64,000 nucleotides of DNA, from contig CM055107.1 in assembly GCA_029204225.1 (NCBI GenBank), forward strand, positions 5,928,873 to 5,992,872. The letters run 5' to 3'. The stretch comes from Diphasiastrum complanatum (Eukaryota > Streptophyta > Lycopodiopsida > Lycopodiales > Lycopodiaceae). The first letter of the stretch is position 1, and each line of letters starts with the position of its first letter. The notes below the pieces were generated by a model. It saw only the letters and a list, made by a program, of their open reading frames with translations, was not told the DNA's origin and ran no database searches. Position numbers and translations under genes: made by a program. Shown piece after piece: positions 11,346 to 25,016 of this stretch.

Positions 11346-12478
11346 AGTAGTAACTGTGATTTTAGGAACGAGGATTGCTTAGAGAACGGAATTAGAAGCT
11401 TGTTGTCCTTTGGGTTATCAGAACAAGAGTCCAAGACTGCCGTAACAGTAGGATTGCGAAGCATTAGGCGTCTTGGACAACCATGCGATCCTTTGCCTCT
11501 GATAACCGTGTTGTGTGCAAGAGAGTGAGAGATACAATTGCATTCAATCGAGAACGTAATAGTTGAACAATAGCAAATCTGTATAAAAGGAGGGATCTAA
11601 ACACAATACAGTAGCGCTGATAAGCGCGTGCTCCTACTTACAGATTTTGAAACAATGGCTATAGTTCTAGTTCTCTCTCTCTATGTGTAAATCACTAACT
11701 CTAAGGAACTAGCTAATGAAGACCTTTTGGTCGTATGATCACTCTCACAACTAACAACTCACAACTGACAACTGCTAACCCACTCACTCCTTCTCTTCGC
11801 TCAGATACATATATATAGTTATCAGAGAGTTTTTTGATTTATTGTGATTACAGTTTAAGATGATTAACAACCGTTTAAACAAGATCCGTAGATCTGTTAT
11901 TGGAGCGTCATGAAGAAGGAGAAGTACAGAGTAACGTATTCTCCGTATGTGTCATAGTGTGAAGGATGTAGGGTTGTTGTGGCCGTAGTTTGTCTTGATC
12001 AACCGCTGGTCATTCATTCAGTTGTTGTTCGTTTGAATCCTCCGTTGGTAACCGTAAGTGATAACTTACGTAGCTTAACGATGAGATAGGTCAATTTCGT
12101 TAGTTGATATCATAGGAACTCGCAAACCGTTGTCGTTGGTCGACTTCGTTGATAGCCGTAAGTAAGTTGCTTACTTTTCTGATGGTGAGGAGAGTTGAGT
12201 TCGTTCACAGACTTCCTTGGGAGTTGGTGACTTTGGTCACGGCTTCCATCGTAGGAGATCATAAGAAGGGCACTCGGGTTTTAATGACTCCCTACGATTT
12301 GCGGGCCTTCACAAGTTGAAGTCGTGTTTCTCCATGAACGTTGTTTTGACGGAGATGGCTTTGCGGTTCTGTCTGATTTGACTTTGCGTGTATTTCTTCA
12401 TACTGTTTCAAAGAGAGAGAATTCTTGAGAGATGAAAAAGAGAGAAGAGATGAGTAGGAGTAAGATTAAACTCCAACA
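11346..12478 (-). repeat. LTR, family A, copy 1
   Basis: On the minus strand it starts TGTTGGAGTTTAATC at 12478. It matches 26057-27347 along almost its whole length, including the GATTTTAGGAACGAGG end and the TGATAAGCG motif. It contains only a short TCTCTCTCTC run near 11670, where copy 2 has a long microsatellite. No primer site or polypurine tract adjoins it, so it is a solo or truncated LTR. The left end is approximate. Confidence 0.8.
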
Positions 12479-12765
12479 CCCACGTATGTACATCTATATA
12501 TAGCAGATCCATGTCTCATTAATCTTGGTTTCCCTCCATATCAAAAACCCTACTAAAAATATGGACTAGATTCAATGAGCCAAATGTTCAAATTTCAATC
12601 TTCCAAACTCGACCTCATAACTTCCTCACACTTTCCAAAAGCGGTCATTCACATGAACTTTGACTAAAATAACTTCTATAAAGTTTATCTCTAAGTCTAA
12701 AATGCATATTGTCCTAATATTGACAATTAACCAAAATATGACTAAACTAGTTGATATTTCTCACA
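12479..12765 (-). repeat. LTR fragment, family B
   Basis: Matches 24830-25016, including the CTATATATAGCA motif at the left and GATATTTCTCACA at the right end. The minus strand starts TGTGAGAAATATC. It directly adjoins the family A LTR, so one element truncated or inserted into the other. Confidence 0.75.
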
Positions 12766-15700
12766 AATAGTACTTAAGGCATAGCCTCTACCCAAATGCC
12801 AAATATCACTTTTCTTCCTAGTTTTGTATGATATGTGCTTTTAGTTGTTTATTATGTTTAGCTCTATTGAACTTGACATAGCTTCTCAACCTCTTCTATG
12901 AGCAGCATAGTAGTGATTTATATTTAGATTTTCATGTTTGAATTTAAAAAAAATAAAAATGGCAACTAGCATCTCCTCTTTTATTCCAATAGTCTCTGAT
13001 GTGCCCAATGAGATATTTTTTAAAGCCACTCCATGTGGTTCTCGTCTTCATGTTACTCTCGATGATATGGCACCAACGTCTTTTACTTGCTCATTATCTA
13101 AAATTTCTCAAATAAAAATTTACCAGGAAATGACACTTGTAACACAATTCATTACAAAGTAAATTCCTCTTCTTTTAGATATTAGCGAACAAAATTGTAG
13201 CATTGTCCTAATGGACTGGAGAAATTAGTGAGTAAAGATTCACATAATTCAATTCACTCAATCACTGATTTTAATCAATCCACAATTTGTTAATCTTCGA
13301 TAGGCAAGCTTTTCACATATTCGAAGAAGTCTTGTCTCTCAAAGTAATCTTCGTTAAGATCTAAAAGAGTTGTTTGTCTCTCAAAGTAATCTTCGTCGAC
13401 TAAGATCTAAAAGAGTTGTATTTAGTCAAAATCTAGAGCCTTCTACCAACAAAGAACTATCTGGGTTAAATTAACAACTAGAGGTTGAAGCCAATAGTGG
13501 AAGTCAAGAAATTCTTACAGCTTCTCAACTGGTTCACACAACCACAAGTGATATAGGGTCAATTTGCAAATCAAACTCAAAATCAAAAGAAAAATGTAGG
13601 AGGCACTTGAAATCTTCATCGGTTTTAACATATTGTCAAAAATAGTTGACTACAAGACCTGAGATTCGAAAGGTATGGAGTATAATTTGTTGTTCATCCC
13701 CTTAAAAAATTGAGTATCAAAGAAATCAAGGAATTGAGATCCAACAACTTTTTGTGAAGAAAAGATAAAAATAATTACTATTTGTGTGCAATAGTGAGGC
13801 CTTACAGAAACTCTTGTTCATATTTTCTAAATGCAACGAAAGTTTGTCGCAAAGCTTACAAAGTTGTTCATGTAATCAAAAATTCACAACTTCAAAGAAT
13901 GCACAGCTCCAAAGAATGCACACACGACTTTAAAAATGTGAAAGTACTATACTTTTGGACCATAAAAGGATCTACACAAGATCCACAAGAGTGATTGGAT
14001 GCTAGCTAAACAATCTATCACAAAAACAATGCTTCAATGATTCAAATGTCTATTTGATCATTAGCATTTGATAGATTGAACCTAGATCTAGGTTCCTAGC
14101 AATAATCTTAAGAGAGTGATGGAGTTAATCTTATTCTTTCTCACCTATTTTTATCTTCTGAGGATTTCTATTCATCTATATGTACTCACTCATCCATAAA
14201 CTATTATTTTTGTGTACTTTTCACACGTGTGAGGACATCTCCCTATTTTGAGCACACAGAACATGCATGAATCATTCACCATTCAACATACACATTGAGA
14301 GTAAACTTGTGATGAAAAAAACTAAGTAAAAAAGTAGCTTGCTCTCTGGTAGAGAGAGAATACAAGAAATGGCTCTCAGATAGAGATAGAGTGTGCAAAA
14401 AAACTCTATGTCTAGAATCTCAAGAGCTTTTGTAAGTATCAATGAGCTCTCTCTCACTCTCTCATAGTAGCTCAAGATCCAAGAGGTGTGGCAATGGTGC
14501 TCAATGAATGGACCTCTCTAGAATAATCTCTTACTTTTATTGGACCACTTACATGCCACCTCTTACATTGATTGGACCAATTAGGTCCATCCTTCACTAT
14601 GATTGGTCCATATTGACAAATACAATTATGAGGTGCAATGTCACTAGCCCTCTACCATCAAACTAAGTGTAAGCAACCTACACTATCATGAGATAATCCA
14701 AATCTAAATTTGGCCTAATCACTTAATTACAAGTGTACAATGAGTGGTTTTGATAGAGGACCCCCAAACCTCAAGTTTAAGGCCTATTGACTATTCAAAC
14801 TCAACATGAATGAACTAAAATGATTATGCCTACCTTTCACACAGTGGGAACATGCATCACACATGCGAGATTTATATGAGAAAATATCAAGCTAAATTTT
14901 GCTAGATCTTCACATATTTTAGATAGTCTATAGTTTTACTCACATTCTCTGACAATTTGCAAAAATACACAAGAAAAGTAAAAAGGAAATACTAACTTCG
15001 TTCAGTTAACCCAAAAAAATGATAGACACATTTTAAAAAGAAATGTCAACTAATATATTGAGATGCAGCTTTGTGAAGAATGCCAACTTTGACCAGACAA
15101 TGAAAATGCCGATCCGCAACAAGTTGAACATTGTTAATTTGAAGCACTGTCCAAATTTCACTTCATAAATTGAATAAACCTTGGATTATGGGTCTATGAT
15201 TGAATAATTTAATACATACCATAATCAAATAAAATTCTATTTGAGGATATTCGAATATGAGCTCGACACATGAGATGTTTGAATATAAATTCAAATTGAA
15301 TTCAAACAAAGTTTGATTCAAAGAACTATCGAACCTCATTCGAATATATTATGGTACCAAATGGAGCGTTTTCTCTATCTGATCCAATAGTGATGACATC
15401 ATTGCATGATTACATTTCTACAAGTAGAAATACTCTACTAAGAATGTTGAAAATCTTCTCATCTGCCTAATCTTATAAACTCTTAGATTAGAGTAAACAT
15501 ATTCTTTACAAGTATAGATTAAGCAATAAACACTTTAGTTCAATTCGTATATAGAGGGACTTTAGGTAGATCATAAAATTTATGGGAAATAGAGCCTAAG
15601 ATTATGAGCATCAATAATTAACTGTCAATAATTTATGATCAAATGGTCTAGAAGCTTAGTGAGACCATTGCACTAAGTGCCCAACAACTCTGAGCTTATT

Positions 15701-16736
15701 CAAACCTTAGTGCTTGATTGTTCATAAGAGTTTCTTTAATGATTTGATTAATGTACACTTCAAGTAGCTTCATTATAGACATACACTTACTACATCAGGT
15801 GTGATTTTATTTTATGTATTTGTTGTGATTGTGTATGCTCACTCTTACTTTCTCTCTAAATCGAATCTATCCACTGATTAAAATTAAATATCAGATTTCA
15901 ATCTATACCACTTTTAACTAGTTGTCAAAAAGCAATTGCGTTTTGTAATATATGAAAAATAAATTACTATTCATCCTCTTGCTTGCACAAACTGAGTTCT
16001 TAAAAAAATTGAGAAATTGCAATCAAATTAATTTTCTACAAAATTAGAATGAAATTTTATCATTATTATTATTATTTATTTGCAACCTAGGTTGGACAAA
16101 AATGTTATTCTTATTTTTTGAATACAACAGAAGTTTGTCGTAAGGCTTACAAGGTCATTCATGCAATTGGAAATTCTAGACTTTAGATAATGTATGTTAG
16201 ATTTCAGAAAGATCCAACCCTAGAACACTCTCTGCAAGGATGAAATGTATCTCCAGATGCTTTGAATATGATTCTTTGATAAAAGCATTTCATAGATGTG
16301 CATGGAGAAAAATTGTCAAATTCTTTGTAATTTCAACTTCTTGACAATTTTACAAAATTCAAAATACTTTTTTATGTACCAGGACTTCTCCAAAGCAAAA
16401 AGTGTCCCACGTTTCAGTTATTCAGATTTATTCAGATTTTGGAAGAGAGATATTGATCTAGTGAAGATTCTCAAGAAATCAAGAATATTGGTGTGACATA
16501 TATGTCATTTGATAGTTATAGATTTTGAAAAACATAAGCATGAAACAACAATGATTTTTTGCCCCAATGTTGCAAAACATGTCTATCACAAGGTTTAGAA
16601 GAATGTGTGTGGCCTATTAGTAATGTATCGGGTGGCAATTTGTCAAAAACACTTCATGTAGGCACCCTTCTTCTTTTTCTTCTATTGTTTTGATCATGCC
16701 ATTCACTTTGATAGTGAATGGAGGGAGTGGCAATAT
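12766..16736. other. gene-poor region with small repeats
   Basis: No gene is supported; the longest frame (12938-13162, 74 residues) has no recognisable product. A two-copy tandem repeat of about 46 bp (TTGTCTCTCAAAGTAATC unit) lies at 13335-13425. Bases 13826-13885 and 16120-16177 share GAAAGTTTGTCG/GAAGTTTGTCG and are related repeats. A TTCACACGTGTGAG palindrome is at 14220-14233. TC-rich sequence near 14340-14470 looks like a further LTR remnant. Confidence 0.4.
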
Positions 16737-17694
16737 TGTCGGAAATCAAAGAAAAATCGATATTTGAAGTGGAAGTGGTGAGCAAGTGGTGCATGGATCG
16801 GAAGTGCGACAGCTACCAACTAGCATTCAAGATGGGAAAAATCATAAACATTGTGCAATAGAACAACAATACAAGGGACAATAATTGCACTATGATAATA
16901 ATCAAAATTGAGTACAAAATGCTTGAAGCTGGGCGCAAGATAGAAGGCGCAAAAACAGGCTTCAATTGATAACTTGTTGATGATCAACTACCAAATTCAA
17001 AAAACTGAACTTAATCATTTTCAACAAAAACGCTTGTAGGATGATCACTTGATCAGAGCCCTGACTCTAGTAGATCTTCCTTGATGATTGGAGGTTAGAT
17101 GATCAGTACATTGAAAGCTTACATTGACCTACTTAATTAACTACATTTGTCATGCAGAAGGTAGCCGTCATTTTTGCCAGAGAGTTGTGTACAGAAGTAG
17201 GCGGACTATCAACGCCGCAACGTGGGTCGGATTTCTGACAGTATCGAAAATTTACAAAGACTCAAAAAATATACACTGACTTGAAAACTTACAATGACTC
17301 AAAAATTACGGATTTTTCAAGTCGATATCGTATCGAAAATTTTTAACTTTTGGGTATTGAAAAATTAACTAAGGGTCAAAATTTATACACTGGGTCGGAT
17401 TTATTCAAAGGGTTGCATTTACCCCAACCCGATTCGATTCGTTTCAAGGTCAAATGTGCCCGGAAAAATTAGAACCAATCCAACCCGACCCAAGGTCAAA
17501 AAATCTCTCTTTGACAAGAATGACATTGGGTCAGAAAATATGCTTGGGTCAGAAGATTCGATCCTGAATTTTTCGATCCTTTGTTGGAAATTCAAGCCTG
17601 CATAATTTTTTGTGTTTTCCAAGAACAAGTATATATAGATTTTTTAGGATGCTCATTACCTAATGGAATTGGGCTTGAGAATAGAATTCCAACA
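16737..17694 (-). repeat. 3' LTR of copia D
   Basis: Minus strand begins TGTTGGAATTCTATTC at 17694, just after the polypurine tract AAGGGGGAG (17695-17703), and ends in GACA at 16737. It contains several GGGTCGGAT- and TCGAAAATTT-like short motifs that recur in the minisatellite at 50 kb. Confidence 0.9.
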
Positions 17695-17703
17695 CTCCCC
17701 CTT

Positions 17704-20700
17704 AATGTGAATCCTGAAAATTTTTGATCTTAAGATTTAACAAATTGTTGAATCTAAGGTGGTGAAGTAATCTGTTGTCTATAACTCTATCAGGCATTAA
17801 ACCAAAGGAATTACCCTTGTGCTTTGTCACAGTAGATGAACGTCGGATGTGACTGAAGAAATTCAATATCTTCAAGCAGGTTCCTCAGCCAAATTGTCTC
17901 CTTGGTAGCATTTGTGACAGCTGTAAAATCCGATTCTGGGAGGATAATGCTACTATGGTCTAGTTGCTACATGAGATTGGACCTTAATTGAATATAAATC
18001 CAAAAGTCGATATTCTGGTGTCAATACTTTCTGTCCAATCTGCATCTATATAGCCTTTGAAAATCTTGGGTGATGGGTCAAATTTTTTATGACTGATGAA
18101 AATCAGTCTGTTGGGTCAAATTCGAAAAATGTACTCCAATGCTAGCATGCATTTCAGATTTTTCATTGAGTTTAGATTATTAATGAGTAATAAAACATCA
18201 TCTACATAATGAGTACTGATGATGGAAAGATCTGATACAGACTTGAAGTAAATATTCGAGTCTGTCGAGTTTGGATAGAAACCATTCTTGTTTTGAATTG
18301 CAAGTGTGGTGTCATCTTCTGCCTTGCACCGGTCAGTATCAATGGATGACTCTACCTCTAAAATAGTGTTGAGTTCCTACACAAAGTAACAGGTCAGATT
18401 ATCCATGAATAGGGATGGAGGTTGTCTAGATCGATTCAATCTTCTGTGTTGAAATTCGATCCTTTGATGTTGTTCGATCCGTTGAGTTTCTGACTCATTT
18501 TTCGAGTCAATATCGAATTTTGGAATTTCGACCCTTGGGTCAAGCTTTGTCTATTCGACCTTTGGGTCGGATTTTGTAGTAGCTTTTTTTCTTTAGATGA
18601 AAAAATTAATCTTTCCAAGAAAGTGACATCTCTACTCGTGAAGGTCTTCTGAGAGTCCAGATTGAAGAGCTTGTATGTCAGATGGTCTGAGGAATAGCCA
18701 ATAAAAATTGATCTTCTGTTGTCAGACCCTTGGATCAAATTTTGGATTTTTCGACCCTGGATCAGATTTTGACTGTTCGATCCAATGATGGCTTCGATCC
18801 TGTCCACACCTGATAAGGTGTTTTGCCATTTAGGGCCTCCGAGATGGATCGATTTTGAAGGTAGGCTGCAGTAGTAACAACTTCTACCTAGAACTTCTTT
18901 GGAAGAGATGCATAGGCCAGCATGCTCCTTGCACTTTCAATAGTAATTGAGTTTTCCATTTAGCTACACCATTGGGCTAAGGTGAGTTTGTTGTAAAATG
19001 TTGTTGTATTCTGGTTGCCTTGCAGAAGTCTTTGATTTGATGGAGATAAATACTCCCCCTACATCAAAGCATAGAGCTTTGATTCTTCTTTGGGTCGATT
19101 TTTCTGATGATGCTTTGAACTACATAAAGAACTTCAGAGTATCGAATTTGTTCTTCAAAAAATATTTTGTAGTCCTCTGAGAGAAGTCATCAATAATAGT
19201 CAGCAAATAGACAGCTCCCCCTGTAGGACCACAAATGTCCATGTGTACAAGATCTAACAAATTTCTAGAAGTACATTCTGAATCTGAAATGATTGAACTT
19301 CTAACATGCTTGTTCTATTTCAAAATTTGCTGAATACAATTGGGGCCTAATCTGTGATGCCACAACATATTATTTGAATCAAAAGTAGTAGTAAAAAGAG
19401 CTTGACTACTTGTAGAATAGGAGTGGCTGAGTTTGTACAAATTGTCACACCTTCTACCGAAAGCAAAAACTTTCCTAGATTCGTCAAGAATAGTGCAGTC
19501 CTATCTATCGAATTCGACCCTCTGATCTGAATTTGTGATTCTGCTAACTGAGAGTAGGTTTTTGGTCAAATTTGGAATGTGAAGAACATTGGACAAAAAC
19601 ATTACATCACCTTTTTAGAATTCGATCTTGACGGATCTTTCACCCTCAATGGAATGAGTTGAGTTGTCTCCAAGTTGCACAACTCTAGAATGGGTGTATG
19701 AATTGTAGTCATGGAACTAGTCTCAATAGTGAGTCATGTGTTTTGTTGCACCTGAGTCCAAATACCAAGAATCGATATCTTGTTGTTCTTCGACTTTGGT
19801 AAAAAATACAGCTTCATCTTCCTCTTCATGTTGGATCGAGTGACTGGTTGAGTCAGCATTTGCTTGTTGTTGGGACTACATCTCCTTTTTATTGTTGTAC
19901 TTAAGTGTTTTGCAGTCCTTGATGAGATGACCAATCCTCTTACAGTATTTGCAAAACAAGTTTTGCTTTGGTTGTGACCCTGAGCCAGAATTCAACCTTG
20001 AGTAAAAATTTGACTCAAAGTCAAAATTTGACCCATATTGCAAGTTGCTCTTTTTGTTAGAAAAATCTGACTTTGGAGATCTTTTTTGATTGTTATTTGT
20101 GTATACACTTGAGGATCCGATCCTGAGCCTGAGGAGGATGCATTCCTTCTTATCTCCTCTTGTAACAACATTGAAATGACTCTTGATAGAGTAAGTTATT
20201 GTTGTGTCGAAATAGCCATGACTCATATTTCATAGACATCAAAGAGACTCGATGAAAGAGTCGTTACTGCATCTGAATCTTCAATGTTCGATCCTGTTGC
20301 AATCATTTGCTCCATGAGATTTTTGAATGTGTTGAGATGGCTGGAAATGGTGTTTGCATCAGACATTCTGAGTGCGAAGAATTTCTTCCTCATATGTAGT
20401 CTGGAAGTGACATCTCTGATGTCATAAAGAGTTGTTAGGATGTCCCAAGCATCCTTAGCAGTCTATGCAGATCAAATATGACTGATTTGGGAGTCTTTGA
20501 TAGTCAGAGTGATTAAGGCAAATGCCTTGCCATCTCGTTGCCTCCATTTTGGTGATGCTAGCTGCATCAACCTGTGACTTAATTTCAGTACCATCAACTA
20601 AGTCCCACAGTTTCTTGGACAAAAGAATGAACTTCATTTTGAACTTCTAGAGATGGTAGTTCTCTCCATCGAGTTTGTCAATCAGAGAGGAACTAGAAGT

Positions 20701-20820
20701 AGAATCCATTCTAGGGTTGTAGCTATATCGTTGGTAGAAACAACAATAGTAGGATACTGTTGGCTGTGCACTTGTTGATATGAGGTCTCGGTAGAAACGA
20801 GACTGAATTTGCAATGAAAA
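17704..20820 (-). pseudogene. copia D gag-pol remnant
   Basis: Read right to left on the minus strand. Gag start near 20708 (MDSTSSSSLIDKLDGENYHL, then a TAG at 20647-20649 at the usual tryptophan, then KFKMKFILLSKKLWDLVDG). Zinc knuckle CKYCKRIGHLIKDC near 19920-19960. Protease motif WYLDSGATKHM near 19750. Degenerate integrase at about 18820-19640, and its C-terminal region (SIFIGYSSDHLTYKLFN, FTSRDVTF) near 18620-18720. Short RT piece with a YVDDVLLL-like motif near 18200 and RNase H traces (DADWTESID, TIWLRNLLEDI). RT and RNase H are shortened by internal deletion. Confidence 0.88.
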
Positions 20821-20841
20821 TTGCAGATTACTGAGCCACCT

Positions 20842-20853
20842 GCTCTGATACCA
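20842..20853 (-). other. primer-binding site, tRNA-iMet, copia D
   Basis: The minus strand reads TGGTATCAGAGC, a perfect plant copia primer site directly next to the LTR end at 20854. Confidence 0.92.
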
Positions 20854-21760
20854 TGTCAAAAATCAGAAAAAAAATCGATATTTGCAGCGGAAGTGGTGAA
20901 CGGGTGGTGCATGGATTGGAAGTGTGGCAATTACCAACTAGCATTCAAGATGGGAAAAATCATAAACATTGCTAAATAGAACAACAATGCAAGGGTCAAA
21001 AATTGCACTATGATAATAATTAAAACTGAGTACAAATTGAAGCTGGGCGCAAGATAGAAGGCACAAAAATAGGCTTCAACTGATAACTTGTTGATGATCA
21101 ACTACAAAACTCAAAAAACTAAACTTAATAATTTTCAACAAAAACGCCTGCATGATGATCAGCTAATTAGAGCCCTGATTCCAATAGATCTTCCTTGATG
21201 ATTGGAGGTCAGATGATCAGTACATTGAAAGCTTACATTTACTTAATTGACTACATTTGTCCTACAGTAGGTTGTCGTCGTTTTTTTCCAAAGAGTTGTG
21301 TACAGAAGTAGGCGGACTGTCAATGTCGTGACGTGGGTCGAATTTTTGACAGTATCGAAAATTTACAAAGACTCGAAAAATATACACTGATTCGAAAACT
21401 TACAATGACTCAAAAATTGCGAATTTTTTGAGTCAATACCGTATCGAAAAATTCTAACTTTTGGGTATCGAAAAATTAACTAAGGGTCGGAATTTATACA
21501 AAGGGTCGGATTTATTACGATCCGATCCAGGGTTGAAGGTGTCCGAAAAAATTAGAACCGATTGGACCCGACCCAGTGTCGAAAAATCTCTCTTTGACAA
21601 GAATGACATTGGGTCGGAAAAATTCGATCCTAAATTTTTTGATCCTTTGCTAAAAATTCGAGCCTTCATAATTTTTTGTGTTTTCCAAGAATAAATATAT
21701 TCAGAGTTTTCAAGATGCTCATTATCTAATGAAATTGGACTTGAGCATAGAATTCCAACA
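20854..21760 (-). repeat. 5' LTR of copia D
   Basis: Minus strand begins TGTTGGAATTCTATGC at 21760 and ends in TTTTTGACA at 20854. It aligns with the 3' LTR along its whole length with many small differences (907 against 958 bp). Confidence 0.9.
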
Positions 21761-22152
21761 AAGATTGGGACCACAATCTTAAACAATTTGAGGTGAAGTC
21801 AAAGCAACAATTCTCTAAAACATCCAATGGTGTTGGAGAAGTTCAATATGATAAGTATATGAGTAGTCTAGGGATTCACAATATGATCTGTATCACAACA
21901 CCACCTATTGACAAAACACAATAGGAGAAACTTTTATGCTCAACAAAGGAGCTAGTAGAGTATGGGCATTGAGTTTAAAGCATTGTTGAAAATGGAGAAG
22001 AGAAATCTTCATTGCAATCTTCATTTCAAGTAGAGGCCAAGTAGGTAAATTAAGAAAAGAAAAAACATAAAAACCTTATGATGATAAATATTGGAATGAA
22101 ACACACCCAATTAATAGCAATCAGAACCTTTAATCACCTCACAAAATCTTTG
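21761..22152. other. no gene seen
   Basis: AT-rich sequence; nothing recognisable beyond the possible AAGAT target duplication of copia D at 21761-21765. Confidence 0.5.
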
Positions 22153-22566
22153 TGCAAACAAGATGGACTTAAAGCAACAATGTCAATTGTCTCCATTTTT
22201 GTTCTCATCACAAATCCTTTAACAACGACATGCCTTCCTTTGTCATATGCCCCTAAAAATGAAAGATGCCATAGTCTTGCCTCCTATGTCACAAACACTT
22301 TGTTAATGTGTTTTCTTTGAATTTGAAGGGAAAGACAGAAAACATACCAAAATATTTTTGCAAACAAGATGGACTTAAAGCAACAATGTCAATTGTCTCC
22401 ATTTTTGTTCTCATCACAAATCCTTTAACAATGACATGCCTTCTTTTGACATATGCCCCTAAAAATGAAAGATGCCATAGTCTTGCCTCCTATGTCACAA
22501 ACACTTTGTTAATGTGTTTTCTTTGAATTTGAAGGGAAAGACAGAAAACATACCAAAATATTTTTG
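22153..22566. repeat. 206-bp tandem duplication
   Basis: Two nearly identical copies, 22153-22358 and 22359-22566, each starting TGCAAACAAGATGG. Each holds a similar short frame on the plus strand containing SIVSIFVLITNPL. I recognise no product, and the sequence context does not look genic. Confidence 0.9.
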
Positions 22567-23110
22567 ATATCAGTTCTCTTCAACCACGAACACTTTTAAG
22601 TTTCAATCTAGAAAAATGGTCTAGATAGCCAAGTTTTGCTAAAGTTTAACTCAATTCATATACTAATGGTTCCAGTTTTGCTAGATATCATCCAGTAGAG
22701 CTTCCTAGAATACACTTATCAACAAATTAATCTATTTCTTAATTAACAAATAACTTACCACCAGAATCCACCTATATTTTATGCACATATCATTTTCAAA
22801 AGATTCTCAATGACTCACAAATTATGTCTCTTATAAGCAATATAACAAACAAACAATATCTGGCAAATTTTTTTCATGTTGCTCGCCTAACCAACTAGTT
22901 TGTACAAGAGTAGAGCAACTTACTCAAGTTAGTTCTTCTTAATCTAGAAATCTCAAAATGTCCTGTTGTAGGCACATTTATACTATTTTAGCACCCCATT
23001 TGAATCATCTTCTAAATCAATTTTGAGTTAATAACTCCACTTTCTAGTCCACAAAACTTATCAACCTATGGATAAGTCTTTCCAAACATTTCATATTAAA
23101 TTGAAAGTTA

Positions 23111-23550
23111 GCTATGATGAGCATAGCATGGATTCATAACTTGAATTGTTTTCTATGCTCAACATAGCAAAGGATTAACAGAAAGCATTTGAACTATGTT
23201 AAACATAACATCAAATAAGAGAAAGGTACAGTTTGTTATTCTTAACATAGCGTAAAGATGAGCTTTCCATGCCTTTGCTTTGCTAAGCATAACATCACCT
23301 AAAAGACGCAAACAACTTGCTATGTTCAACATAGCATAAGGGGGACGAACTTTGCACGACTATGCTATGCTATGCTATCCTAAGCATAGCTAAGCTTAAG
23401 AGCGCAAACAACTAGCATTGAAAAAGAGAAATAGATCGCTTGTTATACTCAGAATAGCTTAAAAACTAGACTACATGTCTTTTCTATATTTGGCTACCAA
23501 TTTGTCTCAAAACCAACTAGCAATTTTTCTTTTGGTATGCTCAGCATAGC
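23111..23550. repeat. cluster of nine short imperfect palindromes
   Basis: Units of the form GCTATG-N5-CATAGC lie at 23111, 23153, 23194, 23235, 23277, 23319, 23360, 23442 and 23535. The first seven follow each other at about 40-42 bp, the later two are farther apart. Spacer sequence is poorly conserved, apart from CGCAAACAACT twice (near 23308 and 23403). Not explained by any gene or LTR I can see. Confidence 0.8.
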
Positions 23551-23600
23551 AAAAGATCTAGAGACATTGACATAGATTAGTTAGTTAAAATAATTTATGT

Positions 23601-24294
23601 GTACAACAAAGAGAAAACAAATTTCAAGAATAAAATAATGAGATTCTTACCTAAGTCTAGAAGTTACAATGTTGGCTATACAAGGTAACTATAGAAAAAT
23701 GCCAAATGATTGCTTTGGTCACTCTGGTAGCATGTAGGATCGCTAGTTTGCAAATGAGATGCATTATGTTATGCTCTAGGTCCTTGAAAAAATGACTTTT
23801 TGATTTCTAAAACTCGAAAAATACCCTTTGCACGTACTCCAACCTTGGACGAGACTTCGGCTCGTGTGACAATGAACTGGGCAAACACAACCATGATCGG
23901 GACCGTGCGACCGCAACCAGGATCTCGACTCCTTTGAAAACCCTTACCCTATAGGAACCCTAGCCCTAACTCTAAACCTAAGCTAGAATTAGCTTAGTCT
24001 TACCTAGAGCACCATCCCTCTTGTGCATAGAGAGCCTCATTTGGCTTGAATCAACTAATGAAGTGAAATCATGGTTTTGGGAGCAATTTTGAGCAATCTC
24101 TACATTTGTCTTGTGATTTTGTGAATCAATTGAGTTCTAAGCTTAGTAAACATCATTTTCTGCTGGTCTAACAGGTTTTCACATGCATGAAACCATCAAG
24201 TCCTAGTTTGATCAATTTTGATTGTTCTTGTTAGATCTATGCATGTAGGTTTGATCTAAAAGGTGTCTAATCTTGTGTAGATTGGTAGATCAAT
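23601..24294. other. no gene seen
   Basis: Nothing supported. A short GC-richer patch near 23830-23960 has no coding or repeat signal that I recognise. Confidence 0.4.

Positions 24295-25016
<722 letters not shown>

Larger units (their letters stand above)
16737..21760 (-). mobile_element. structurally complete copia element (family D), inactive
   Basis: Two related LTRs (16737-17694 and 20854-21760), a primer site and a polypurine tract on the correct sides, and gag, protease, integrase, reverse transcriptase and RNase H remnants in copia order on the minus strand. Flanking 5-mers are AATAT on the left and AAGAT on the right, which fits a target duplication with one change. Coding parts carry many stops, frameshifts and deletions, and the LTRs differ by many substitutions and indels, so the insertion is old. 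Confidence 0.92.

Noticed and set aside
12938-13162. 74-residue frame as a host gene
   Set aside because: No start context, splice sites or known motif; size is within chance expectation for this length of DNA.
23111-23550. CRISPR-like array, because of phased palindromic repeats
   Set aside because: The repeats are short and imperfect, the spacers are irregular, and the whole window is plant nuclear DNA with introns and retrotransposons.
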